Positions 21,785 through 33,005 of a stretch of 64,000 bases of DNA are shown piece after piece (position 1 is the stretch's first letter; each line of letters starts with the position of its first letter). Where the stretch lies: NCBI RefSeq assembly GCF_038396675.1, contig NC_088931.1, forward strand, positions 36,941,001 to 37,005,000. Reading direction: 5' to 3'. The stretch comes from Hydra vulgaris (lineage: Eukaryota; Cnidaria; Hydrozoa; Anthoathecata; Hydridae). The notes beneath the pieces are model-generated. The model had not been told where the DNA came from. It made no database searches and saw only the letters and a program-made list of their open reading frames with translations. The position numbers were made by a program, and so were the translations under genes.

Positions 21785-23165
21785 TTTATTAAGCAAAAAA
21801 GGGCTTTCTTTGATCAAACCAAATATCTTCTACCGGACACCTGTTTTGTGATAAGATAAATTCAATAGACGCTATTGAAAACAAACCACAATCAATACCA
21901 CCATTTTGTTGCTGTACTGAGAGCACTTTTACTGTTATCTTATCTTTTTTGTACTTAAAAAGGGCACATATTTGTTTTTGTATTTCAAGGCTTAAACACT
22001 TATCAAAGTTACTTTCAAGTACATTTATTTCACCTTATGTACAACCATATGTACTGATGGCAAGCCAATGGTAATCCCCATTATATATAATTTATACAAA
22101 TGGTAAAGAACCAAGAACATCAAACTATAATAATTGTCCCAATATGGGATCTTGAAGTCCATTTGCATATGGGTTAGCTTTCTTTAACATATCTTGGAAA
22201 TATTTGATAACTGTATCGGATAACATTCGATTTTTTGAAATGTCTTCAAAATCTTCTTGTGAAAGTAAAGAATAATTTCTTTCAAAACCGATTTTCCTGA
22301 ACAGTCATTTTTCAAAAAATGTTTCATTGTAAGAGAATTTGTTTGAAAAGTTTCTTCACCAGTTATTTGATCTTCAGCAATAATTGATTCCTATACTGGT
22401 GCTTCCTGAGAGTTGCTTTCAACATTTATTGTAGAGGCTACCATCAACTTATCCTTTTTTTCCCCGCACGATTTGAATGAAAAAAATTTTTAACAACAGG
22501 TAAATGTACATAATTATGCATACCATAACCTGAACTTAATGGTAGACCTTTCTTGCTTGATAAAGCTTTTTGACTATATTTCAACGTGTTTCATCTAGAT
22601 CACATAGTTCTTCTAATGATTTATTAAAATCAAATGTTAAATTTGTTATGCTTATTAACACTTCGCGGACTACAGAGGCCGTAGAGTTTCTTTTCCTTGT
22701 ACTATCTTGATATGGATTTGTTGATGTTGTACTGCAAATAGTGTCATTAATTAAGTTGAAACTAGCATGCTTTACATGATTACGTTTGAGTATATACACA
22801 AAATCATTGGTGAATGTTTCAATATTTAAAAATGGAGAACTTCTATATAAAGATGATATAAACTCCCATCCCCATGTTAGTAGGTACTTTCTAAAAGTTA
22901 TAAAAAAGTGTTTGTGTAGATAAGAAGATTTGAACCACCATTACATGAACATTTTGGCATGTTCTTCTCATCACAAGGTAAAGTGAATAAGGTAATTTTT
23001 GTTTGCAATAGAAAAGCTATTGACAACAAATACTCCAAGATCTTTATTTAGATCAGTATTGTTAGCCAAATTTTGAAATGTTTAATAATATGATGAGGCT
23101 TATTTATCAAGAATTCAGGTACATTAGAACTGTATTGTTTAAATGGACAATCCATTTAATCTGAA
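21785..23165 (-). pseudogene. SWIM-like zinc finger plus Ulp1 (C48) protease gene remnant, Mutator-like
   Basis: Minus strand. About 22,990-22,830 encodes K-C-S-C-N (SWIM-like CxC) followed by W-G-W-E-F-I-S-S-L-Y-R-S-S-P-F, the tryptophan-rich stretch that follows SWIM fingers in Mutator-type proteins. 22,799-22,581 is a Ser/Thr/Arg-rich linker. From about 22,260 comes a cysteine-protease domain: N-R-M-L-S-D-T-V-I-K-Y-F-Q, then D-Y-H-W-L-A-I-S-T (catalytic His, about 22,070), G-E-I-N-V-L-E-S (the position of the catalytic Asp/Asn region) and V-Q-Q-Q-N-G-G-I-D-C-G-L-F-S-I-A (catalytic Cys, about 21,885). The His and Cys order is that of Ulp1/SENP-type C48 peptidases. Several stops and frameshifts interrupt it. 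I could not see a MULE DDE domain upstream, because a (TA)n array begins at 23,199. Assignment to a Mutator-like element is inferred from the SWIM finger. Confidence 0.65.
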
Positions 23166-23196
23166 TATCTTAAAAAATAAGTAAAAATAAATAAAT

Positions 23197-23297
<101 letters not shown>

Positions 23298-23661
23298 GGG
23301 AGACCGGGACACGTTGGCCCACGAGGTTGCTTAGCCCATTCGAGTTTATTCAAAGTTTAGACGCTTTAACAAGGTGGGAATCTAAGTGAAGGTTGGTAGT
23401 AATTCAATCCTTTTTTAAAAAAAAAATCATATTTATTGGACTATATTTAAGTGTGTGGGGCCGTTTTAACAATTTTTGATACATCAAAGTAAATTTTGAA
23501 AAACTTTTTTAACGTGTTTATACTCAGTGACGTTTGACAGTACAGCATTATTCAAGTGCCATATTTAAAGCTTATAATGTAAGGATTATTTTAGTATATA
23601 ATGTTCCACAAAATTAGTTGATGGTTTAAGGAGAAAGTTGTTCATACTCTGAACATGACAA

Positions 23662-23702
23662 TGGGGCAGATTGGCCCGATGCAACCGGGCCAATCTGCCC
23701 CA
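23662..23702. repeat. Subterminal hairpin of pogo element 1 (left)
   Basis: TGGGGCAGATTGGCCCG (23,662-23,678) and its exact reverse complement (23,686-23,702) around ATGCAAC. GATTGGCCC resembles GTTGGCCC of the TIR, so it may be an internal transposase binding site (inference). Confidence 0.85.
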
Positions 23703-24290
23703 TTTATAAAATAGTTCGGGTAATTTGTGACGGAAAAACTGTTTTTGTTATAAAAATATTAAAACTTGTAAAACATGTTAGATCAGAAATAAGCCTCATA
23801 AACAAATAGGCTTTTTTTTTTATACATTTTTTTGGGTTTTATACGTCGATAATAAGAAAATATCACTCGTATACATAATATTTAAATTTGGATAAATAAT
23901 CTTATTATAAAATGTAATTTTAACTTAGATTTACGGATGTCTAAACTTAAATATTGTATTGCATTGTATATATTTATATATTATTATTATATATATTATT
24001 TAACTTATAATATAACTTATATATGTAAGTTTAATTGACATTTAAACTTTTACATACTAGTTATACTTACATATATAAATTTAATATGACATGAGTTATG
24101 TAAACTATTAATGATTAAAAGTAAATAAGTATTTAGTATTTTAAAAATGAAAAATATAAAATGTAATTTTTTAAATATATAAGTATACAGGTATATAAAT
24201 AATTAAATAAAAAAGAAATAGTTAAATATAAAACATGTAATAAAGTAATGTACTTTCGGTTTTTGCATTTTTTTTAGACCTACCTAAAAA

Positions 24291-26284
24291 TGGTACGTAA
24301 TTATCTTTGCAAGTCACAACCTGGAAAAATGGTCGAAATAAACAATGTTATTGGCAGTGATACAAATTACAAAATATAAAAGATTAATTAGAGCAGTTAG
24401 CAGAGAATTTAATATACCACGTAAGACTCTAGGAAGGTATTACTTATCCAAAAGGTTGCCATCTACATCTAATGCTTAGGTTCAAACTGAAGTAGAACTT
24501 GATTGCCAAGTGAATCAAATTCTAACAATGATTACACACTTGAGTTTGATGTTACTGCAACAGTACATAAGCCTAATGCAGAACATACGCCTGATAATGC
24601 AGCTGTAGGGAGAGATTTACTATCACTTAAATTAGATAATAAAAACCCTGGCACAAGTTTGACTATGCCAAAAGATTTCAAGTATTTCTATTTTCTCCAA
24701 CTAATTTGAATATAGTTTAGTTCTTTAATTTATTTAAACATTTAATAAGATACTTTAATAGAAAACACTGCTTTAATATATTTAAAATTTTGAATTTTTT
24801 TAGAGACTGAGACAGATACCTAATATGATTTTATTGTTTATGTTCAATGGTAATATATATTTTATATTTCTTTAGGTATTTGAACCTGAGCAGGAAGTTT
24901 TGCTTGAAGAATACCTAATGAAAGCAAGTGATATTTATTTTGGTCATTCTCCTAAAGAAGTTTGGCGATTGCTTATACATATGCTGTTGCTTGTACCAGA
25001 AAAATTCTTCACTCATGGATAGAACTTCAATCTGCTGGTAGTGATTGGTTTTCCGGATTCTTAAAAAGGCATCCAAAGCTTTTTATTCGCTCTCCTCAAA
25101 CAACAATTTTAGCTCGGTGCACAAGTTTTAATAAACATAATTTAAATTTTCTTATTGACAACTTAAGCAATGTTTTGACTAGGTTAAAATTAAGTGCTTC
25201 AGACATTTGGAACATTGATGAGACTGGAATCACAACAGTGCAGCGGCTTGATTGTGTTGTCGCACATAGAGGCTTTCGCCAGATAGTTCGAATAACATCA
25301 ACAGAAAGAGGAGCATTAGTGGATATGGCTTTGGCGGTTAGTGCTATTGGCAATAGCATACCTCCATAGTTTATCTTTCCCAGAGTTAATTTTAAATCTC
25401 GCTTTATTCGTGATGGACCAATAGGATGTGACGGATCAGTACATTCTTCAGGATGGATGACAGAGACAAATTTTCTTAAATGTATCAAACATCTTTCTAT
25501 CCATTCACGTTGTTCCAATGATTGACAATCAGAGCTCTTATCTTGATACAGCAGTACTTGATTTTTGAAAAAGAAAATGGTATCACACTTTTATCTTTTC
25601 CAGCACACTGTAGTCATAAATTACAATCATTAGATAGAAGTGTTTATGCTCCTTTTAAAAAGTTTGTGAACTCAGCATGTGATGCATGGGTTACTGTAAA
25701 CAAACGACCTATGACTATCTATGACAGACCTGGTATAGTAAAAACAGCACTTCCTAATGCTATAACTCAAAGGAACATAATTAGTGGTTTCCAAGCAACA
25801 GGTATTTGTCCATTTAACAGAGATTTTTTTTTTACTCCAAACACTTCACTTATACCGTCTCCTGAAGAAGTGAGGTCTTTTGAAAAAGCTCAGCCTAGAA
25901 AAAACAATGTAAATAAGGTCAGAAATCGGATCCGAATTTCTGCTATATTAACTGATACACCAGTTAAAAAAGCAACAGGAACAGAAAGAAGCAAAAGAAA
26001 AAAAATAAAAGGACCCAAAAAATAAAAAACTATTTTCTATCAAAGAAGCCGGTCCAAGTAACACTAAAACAGGCAAGATTTTTGCCAGTCAACCTGTAAA
26101 AGAAAAACGCAACAGGAAAAATAAAGATGATAATGAGGAAGATGTCTTGTGTCTTAGTTGCTTCAAACTGTTCTCAAACAGCCTTCCAGGTGCTGTGTGG
26201 ATACAGTGTTCAAGCTATCAGTGTTGGGCCCATGTGAGTCGTGTAAAAAAAGATGCAAAGGGGTTAGATTATAAATGTTTATAA
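24291..26284 (+). pseudogene. pogo/Tigger transposase (DDE_1) with C-terminal Cys-rich finger
   Basis: Starts at M-V-R-N (24,291), as does the better copy at 33,463. It continues through a broken psq helix-turn-helix (I-P-R-K-T-L-G-R-Y-Y about 24,417) and a CENP-B-type helix region ending W-F-S-G-F-L-K-R-H-P-K-L (about 25,050). The catalytic core begins at I-W-N-I-D-E-T-G-I-T-T-V (25,205; first Asp), with F-I-R-D-G-P-I-G-C-D-G-S (25,405). The second-Asp block is frameshifted at about 25,520. L-S-F-P-A-H-C-S-H-K-L-Q-S-L-D (25,585) holds the third Asp, and G-F-Q-A-T-G-I-C-P-F-N follows (25,785). The tail has C-L-S-C-F (26,150) and W-I-Q-C-S-S-Y-Q-C-W-A-H (26,200), a PHD-like finger. Stops at 25,370 and elsewhere disable it. 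Confidence 0.8.
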
Positions 26285-26540
26285 TGTTGTTAAATAAAAT
26301 GTTGTTGTTGTATTGTGTTTTACTTCATTTTTTTGTAGTTTATTGTTTTAAAGTTGTTTCAATTTTATTTAATTAAGTTAAAAAGTTGTTTGTTTTATCA
26401 ACTAATCATCAGTTGTTTGTTTCATCAACCAATCAATTTTTTTGTTTCATCAAATTGTAAAATTGTTTTTGCTCAATGAGCATTTTCCTACCTCAAAGTC
26501 TGCCATAAGTTGTATGTGGGCCAACCTGTCCCAATCCTTC

Positions 26541-26574
26541 GGCCAACCTACCCCGATAACGGGGTAGTTTGGCC
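26541..26574. repeat. Subterminal hairpin of pogo element 1 (right)
   Basis: GGCCAACCTACCCCG pairs with CGGGGTAGTTTGGCC (one mismatch) around ATAA. GGCCAAC resembles the TIR, as does GGGCCAACCTGTCCC at 26,517. Confidence 0.85.
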
Positions 26575-26760
26575 CACCCGATATGACTTAATAAAAACAG
26601 TTTTAAATGTGTTGAAAAGCTATTATGAACTTTTAATGTTTTTTCCGGATAGTCTAGGGAAAAGTCAATTTTTTTCCAAAAAAAAATAAATTAAAAAATA
26701 AAAAGCTTAAAAGTTACACATCAAGGAAAAAAAAGCGGGCCAACGTGCCCCGGTTTCCCC

Positions 26761-26850
26761 TATGTATGAATGCATGTATGTATGTATGTATGTATGTATG
26801 TATGTATGTATGTATGTATGTATGTATGTATGTATGTATGTATGTATGAT
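26761..26850. repeat. (TATG)n microsatellite
   Basis: About 20 TATG tetranucleotides directly abutting the right end of pogo element 1, followed by a TA/TAC-rich stretch to about 26,930. Confidence 0.95.
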
Positions 26851-26956
26851 GTATGTATGTATAAATATAGATATACATATATATATACATATACATATAT
26901 ACATATATATACATATATTGCATATATACTACAATAAAAATTTTTAAAATACTTAC

Positions 26957-27259
26957 TTCTCAAATTTATCTGCAAAAAACTCTTCTATTAAAAGAGTAAG
27001 CATTCCAGTAATTGATGAATTTTGTTCATGGACTTCTAAATTAAAAAATATGTTATTAACTATATAATATATTTATTACATTTACTTTATTTATAACATT
27101 GTTATAAACAAAATAAATAAACTCAAAATAAATTCTGCATTTATTAAACTGAAAATGTTTGTATATTACATTACCTTTTATATTTCCGCTTTCATCATCA
27201 GGGCTTATTTCATCAGAACTGCTGAGATTCAAATTTTCGCCATATATAGATAAACCCAT
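26957..27259 (-). CDS. Hypothetical gene start, two exons
   Basis: ATG at 27,257-27,259 opens an 85-nt exon (27,175-27,259) rich in Ser, Asp and Glu (S-S-S-D-E-I-S-P-D-D-E-S), ending at AAAG|GTAATG. A 79-nt exon (26,957-27,035) follows after an acceptor TTTAG. It continues the frame as E-V-H-E-Q-N-S-S-I-T-G-M-L and ends at GAA|GTAAGT. No later exon is visible; microsatellites and pogo element 1 occupy the downstream side. The upstream side is repeat B (27,365-27,425), so this may be the first part of a transposon-encoded gene. I do not recognise the protein; splice signals and open phase are the only evidence. Confidence 0.3.
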
Positions 27260-27364
27260 AATCTTTTTTTTTTTTGCTTTAATAATCCTTAGTTTTTAAT
27301 ACCATGTTTCCTCGTGCAATTATTTGCTGTTTCAAATTAACTCGAAAAAATAAAAAAGTTAACG

Positions 27365-27430
27365 GCCGCCGAAAAAATTGACCTACTTTGGAGTTATGTT
27401 AACGTCTGCTTACCTAGCGCTTGAAGTTAA
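27365..27430 (-). repeat. Interspersed repeat 'B', copy 2
   Basis: The minus strand matches 10,750-10,830 (shared GCAGACGTTAACATAACTCC then AAAGTAGGTC). It lies about 100-170 bp upstream of the hypothetical ATG at 27,259. Confidence 0.65.
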
Positions 27431-27559
27431 ACGCTTTAAATCGACGATTTGCTAAAGAATTTAACTTGTGGAATAAAATAATAAAACAAAGATATATTAT
27501 TTGTTAATCATTTTTAGAATGTAGTAAAAGCAAAAAAATGAGAATGTAGTAAAAGCCCT

Positions 27560-27720
27560 TCTAGGATAAATATCGATCGGCCCATGCGGGATTCCCGCAT
27601 AGCCTCTGGGGCCAGCATACTACTGGGAAGTTATAGTTATCTGATACAAGGTTTCAGATTATTAAAAACCTTGTGTTAAGCTTTTTAATAATCTGATACT
27701 TTGTATCAGTTAACTATAAC
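27560..27720. repeat. Interspersed repeat 'A', copy 2, with 39-bp imperfect hairpin
   Basis: GTTATAGTTATCTGATACAA (from 27,630) pairs with TTGTATCAGTTAACTATAAC (to 27,720), and the inner AGATTATTAAAAA pairs with TTTTTAATAATCT. Next to it, ATGCGGGATTCCCGCAT (27,585-27,601) is a second palindrome and GGGGCCAGCATAC is the reverse of the GTGCTGGC block at 4,100. Together these define the same family as copy 1. Confidence 0.7.
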
Positions 27721-29221
27721 GTTAAGGATATTTGTGTTAAGGTTATCTAAGTAAAGCCATGATCTAAGCAGGGATGCGGAGTCCCAAAAGGACTCCGGAT
27801 TTATATGTCACAAAAAGATTACTTCAAGTATTGTGAATTTCAAAATAGGTATCACAGATGTAATGACTTGTAAGACTGCTCAGTTTTATGGCTTTTAATT
27901 AAAATTTTGTGCAGGCCAACGTCAAAAAGCATGTACAAGCAACAAATTTTTTAGCTTCATCTTATTTCTGAAAATCCTTTTGCATTTTGATTATATCTCA
28001 AAGTTTTTTCAGAAGTTATATTTGTTCAAATTAGTTAATTTTTTTTTTTAGACTTTGATTTTATTTATATAACTCAAGATATTTTCATAGAACCTTCTTT
28101 AAAAAGATAAGATATTCAAAATATGAAAATAATTTATTTCTATTAGTTTTTATAAATATTACCTGTTATAAAAATATCAATAAGATGACACCTTTCTTAA
28201 TGTTATGCTTTTTATTTTTTTTAATAAATTAAGCTGTAGATGTATATAATAGTTCTATTGGTTAAAGGTTAAGTTATTATATTGGTTTAAGAATAAGTTA
28301 TTTTAATGGTTTAAGATTAAGTTAAGGTTAGCTATTTAATCCACAACATATCTAAAGCTAGGCTGTTTAACAAGTTATGCAAATTACAGTGTGTGTAGAT
28401 TTATGAAATAGAATTTACAAATTGAATGAATATAGAAAATGTATTATAAATTGATAGGTCAGTAGTAGTTTTGTTTTTTTGTTTTTTAGGTATTGGCAGG
28501 CTGTACTTGACGACTTACTTTCCTGCAACGAAATCAAAAGAAACTTCAACTACGAACCAATTTAAAATAATTTTTATAGCGACATTTTTTAAGAAAAATT
28601 TTCCCTATGTTTTATTTTACTTATATTTCATAATTTATTTTAATTATTTTTGGAGATTTTGGTGTTTTACAAAGTTTTAAGTTTAAAAAATTATTTTACA
28701 TATAGATTTTTAGTTTTTTAATAATTTACTTTTATTCAGAAGTACAATTATAATTAGAGTGTCCAATTTTTGTAATATTTTTTCTAATATCAATTTGATA
28801 TTATGTTATCAATGTGAAAGTATAATGTCTAGATATAATTAAAAAAATGGTTGGACCGATAGAAACCACTTGCAAAAACTTTTAATATTGATTGGTCAAT
28901 CAAAATTTAATTGTTATTTTCACATGGTTTATACTAACTATGACTGTAAGTGTGAAAACACGCGCAAACTGGCAATCGGGAGATTTTTGAACAAAAATTC
29001 ACGCCGCGAATAAATGTATTTAACTTTGCTTTATGAACTAAAAATGTTTAATTAAGTATGTAACGAAGTGTTAATTATTTATTGATATTCTTAAGTGTCA
29101 AATGCATATACAAACTTATATAAATAAATAACGGTACTCATAATATATACTTTTTAAATGGCATTCTGCGAATTTATATAATATAAATAACATGAACAAC
29201 ACTGACATTTAAGCAACTAAA
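27721..29221. other. No gene recognised
   Basis: AT-rich. Runs of GGTTAAG(A/G)TTAAG near 28,260-28,330 are weakly repetitive. A 69-codon frame at 28,471 has no recognisable content and a biased hydrophobic composition from T-rich DNA. Confidence 0.5.
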
Positions 29222-29532
29222 TCATATGTGTTTGATCATGAAGATCCGCCTTTAATGAATAATAAATTTGTAATCTGTCAACGTTGCAAAAAAAATCCTA
29301 TAGAAAATAGTAAACGAAAAATCAAATAATCTGGCGATTCAACGAGCATCATAACTTGGCATTTAAAATATGCCCATAAAATATTTGGACCATTAAATAG
29401 CAATAGCAATATCAAAAGGCGAGAATCAGATGTGCTTCACGATTTAGATGTGGAAGAATATAAAAAAATGAAAGCGGACAACAACAACTGTATTAATAAA
29501 AGGTTTACATCAAGGTGGCACATCTATAAATA
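29222..29532 (+). pseudogene. BED-type zinc finger exon (hAT or ZBED-like)
   Basis: The frame reads V-F-D-H-E-D-P-P, then V-I-C-Q-R-C-K-K (Cys pair), S-G-D-S-T-S-I-I-T-W-H-L-K-Y-A-H (His pair in the H-x4-H spacing), followed by V-L-H-D-L-D-V-E-E-Y-K-K-M. This is the C-x2-C...H-x4-H layout of BED fingers that open many hAT transposases. One in-frame TAA lies between the Cys and His pairs (about 29,327). No transposase body follows within the next kilobase. Confidence 0.6.
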
Positions 29533-30542
29533 ATCTTAACTTTTTCGATTTTTTACATATATACATTTTAGATTATTAAAAATTTCAAAAGGATATCTAA
29601 TTTTGTAAAAAAAAATTCTAACTGCCTAATTTAACGCATTAATTTAAAGACCTTAAGAGTCATTTTTGAGAACCAAGTCTCTGGTTAATCAAGGCTTATA
29701 TTAGCATGTTATAAGTTTTTAAGAAAGAAAATCTTTGTTTTTTTACTGTAAATACAGTCAAACTGATTTAAAACTCAATCTTAGTCTAAAAATCATGTCT
29801 CAAACCCTCACTCGCTTTAAAAGCAGTAAAATTTATGCTAATTTTGAGAAGCAAAAGATTAACGTGCTAACGAGCTATTGACTTATAGTTTTTTAAAAAT
29901 GTTTTATACACCTGTATACTTTCAATAAATTAAAAGACTTCAATGGTTTTGCTTTAATGAAGATATCTTTAATTTAAAAAAACTTTTAACAGAAAAAAAA
30001 CTGCTATTAAATTCGTAGCTAATTAATAAATCAAGTTATCCAATTTTGGTTAGTCTCTGTTTGTTGTTTAAAACTTGAAGTTTGTTTTTTTGTGAACCCT
30101 GAATTCAAGTATCTTACTTACTTTAGCTATAAAAATGTAGACTTACGATTTAAATTAAAATATTTAATACTTTTGAAAAATAACATAGTTACCTTAATTT
30201 TTTTTATTAGTGTACATATTATTCTAATATTTATAATACCATTTCTATAATATATTTTTAATATTATGTATAATTAAAGATTACACATATATAATGTAAT
30301 AGTCCGCTACTTTTTATGACACAATTAATAAAAAATCCCGCATAGTGGTTACTTATAGTTCAACATCTAAGTTGTGGAAAGCGTAAGAACATTTTTGGAC
30401 ATTTACGTGGGTTTATGATTTCTATAAATTTACAAATTTTCTTAATAAATTGGTACCAAAATGTCTAATAATTAATATCATTTATTAGTATGTTCAGAGG
30501 TTTTTAACGATAATTATAACGGATTGTTATGTAATACGAATT
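29533..30542. other. No gene recognised
   Basis: AT-rich, many A-runs, no open frame of note. Confidence 0.5.
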
Positions 30543-32993
30543 TACATGAAATTTGTAAAGTGCAGAGTTTGAATCGAAGTAATAGAAGAGTTAAAGTCGA
30601 AATTTAATAAAACAATCGTTTGATAACGTGACTGAACATAATAATGTTGATTATACGGAATGCTGTTTATTTTCTGAAGGTTCATGTAGGAAACATTGAA
30701 GATCAAAACTAACTGGGTTATTTAAATGCGACGAATTAACACAAATGTTTGGTGATGGTTTTACCGAAAAACATAACTGAGTTGCGACTACATATAGAAC
30801 TAAGTAATGAACAAATGAGTATAATAATGAATAACTGAGTCGCGAATACATATAGAACTAAGTAATGAACAAGTTATATGTGCTTTTTGCAAACATAAGT
30901 ATGGCAGATACTGGTACGTACCAAAGCAATGCTTGCATCCATGCCATAAAGTTTCTCCAACAAATAAGGGAAGAGACAAACAAAAAGATCTACAAAAAGC
31001 AACAAGAGACCAGTATGAAAATATTAATAAATGTTTTCCTGGTTCTTTTCAGTATCTGGTCAACTGTGCAGAATTTACAGAGACAGTATGTTTCTAAATA
31101 ATGACTGAATAGAGAATGATCCTACTTACGCACTTGATTTAGTGTCTCCAGAAAGCTCTTTTTCTTCAAAAAATGTAAACGAATTCTTAGCAACAAGCGC
31201 TCTAGATATAAGCCCTGTGAAATAGCATATTAGAAAAACACATGTCAATAAGACACCAACTTCTACAATCAACTACCATAAAAGAAAGCTTAATGAAGCT
31301 GTAGATAACTTCAAAAAATCTATTCTGAAAAAGTAGCACCAGGACAAGGAGGCCAATTTTTGTAGAATATGGAAGACTCAACGCAATCGTTATTAGTTAT
31401 TCCAGATAATTTGATACTGCTACATGAAGCTTATCAAAACACTCTAACATTAGGCCAAAAAGTACTTATTTTATTCACAATACCACCACTACTAAATTAT
31501 TCAAAAGAATATCTCATGAAAACTTTTAAATGTAACAAATAAGACTATTTAAATTAACAGCACTTGATTTATAGTTTTATTATTCTCGAAAAAGTAGTTA
31601 ACTTTTTTTTTAAATTACGCAATTGGTTTGGCCAGGAAGCAAAAAAAGGAAACAGGAGCACTAACATTTAAGCAAAACAAGAAGTTAACTCGTCAAAAAT
31701 TGAATATGGACTTTGCAAAACACTTCCTAAATTATATATTTACATCAGGACTTATTCAAGGTATTGCTTATGGAACAAGCAAAATTACTTTAACCGATAT
31801 ACATCAACAGTTACATTATTTACATACAACTTATTTTTTTGGCATGCCAAGTTCAAGTATTTGACATTAAATACAATGTGTTTGATGATTTCTGATAACA
31901 CTTATGTCTTGTTTTCAAGAATGAGTCTTTAAAATATCAATCAAGTATTCTAAATATTGACTTAATTTATTTTAAATATTCATTTTCATTCTGTAGGTAC
32001 TCCCTAAAGCTGTTCCAACAATGGCAAAGTGGCAAACCATAAACTCGTATCAAAACTATTGTAAATCAATAAACTAATCTGTTTTATCAGATTCATTGCT
32101 CTGGAAAATTCTTAAATCAATTAAACAAAGCCAAAGGCATTCACTCACAGGCCTTGATGATATGACATGTGAAGGCATAAATTGGTTTAAAACTCTAATG
32201 AGTTGTGTTGCCATAGCGTCCACAGATGCAAACACAATAAAAGATATAGAAAAAATGTTTAGAAAAAGCAAAGCGATATTTAAAGACTACGTATGGTTTC
32301 CATTGCATAGAAAAGTTAAATATTGCTTCACTCTGTATCAGCTGTGCTGTGTGTAATTCTAAAAATAACGACTTTATACGACCAAACACTTGCTCTTCCC
32401 ATCCGGAAAAGTATCATGACTGCGCGTTACTCGCAGAATGTTTAGAGGTGATTAAAAATATAATCCAGAATCTACCCGAAAATGAAGAGAAAGAAGAACT
32501 TAAATACAATACTCTCAAAATTATTGAATCTATATATTCTTTGATGAAGCATATTTGTCGATACCTACTACAAAACAAAGCCAAAAAGTATGCTATGAGC
32601 CAAATTAACAAACAGACCGGCTTGTGGTTAAGTGATTGGTCTCAAAAAATACTTCCTATTGAGTTCAGAGAAGGACAGAAAGCCTATTTTGGTAAGAAAG
32701 GTATGTCAATGCATATCGACTACTTTTTTCACAAAAATGATGCTGGTGAATTAAAGAAAAGAGTATATCACACAATAATACAAAAAGTGGTTTGGATGCA
32801 AAAGACACTTTGTGTGGCTGACCATGCAGTTGACCAGTTTACTCAAGATGTTCCAAGTGTGAAACAGATTTACAAAAAAAGTGATAATGCTGCTAAAAAT
32901 ATAACTACTGTAATTATTGCTAAAAAACAAGCCTTGCAACTTAATTGCATATTAGCTGGAGGGGGTATTAATGTAGGCTCTTGTAATGTATGA
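30543..32993 (+). pseudogene. Member of an uncharacterised multi-copy invertebrate gene family, broken
   Basis: Pieces in order on the plus strand: a Cys/His-rich segment C-A-F-C-K-H-K-Y and P-K-Q-C-L-H-P-C-H-K-V-S (30,877-30,950); L-D-L-V-S-P-E-S-S-F (31,131); A-L-D-I-S-P-V-K (31,197); F-T-I-P-P-L-L-N-Y-S-K-E-Y-L (31,475); G-L-I-Q-G-I-A-Y-G-T-S-K-I-T-L (31,750); after an acceptor TCTGTAG at 31,997, V-L-P-K-A-V-P-T-M; S-Q-R-H-S-L-T-G-L-D-D-M-T (32,132); then 32,349-32,993 with D-C-A-L-L-A-E-C-L, D-W-S-Q-K-I-L-P-I-E-F-R-E-G-Q and Y-F-G-K-K-G-M-S-M-H-I-D. I know this block order ('AYGT', 'SQRKSLxGLD', 'DWAMKFLPxxYRExQxxWFGKRGxSWH') from large repeated families in cnidarians and other invertebrates, but no function is established to my knowledge. 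Stops and a frameshift near 32,340 break it. Confidence 0.5.
30774..30872. repeat. 58-bp tandem duplication
   Basis: TAACTGAGT(T/C)GCGA(C/A)TACAT followed by ATAGAACTAAGTAATGAACA occurs twice with a 58-bp period. It falls inside the broken gene at 30,543-32,993. Confidence 0.85.
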
Positions 32994-33005
32994 TGATATA
33001 TATTT

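Noticed and set aside
25096-25518. Minus-strand 140-codon frame
   Set aside because: Antisense of the pogo transposase core (25,100-25,520), which has recognisable motifs on the plus strand.
26707-26975. Frames rich in I-H-T-Y or M-Y-V-C
   Set aside because: Translations of the (TATG)n microsatellite on both strands.
28471-28680. 69-codon plus-strand frame preceded by TTTTTTAG
   Set aside because: Acceptor-like start but no donor, no recognisable protein and low complexity.
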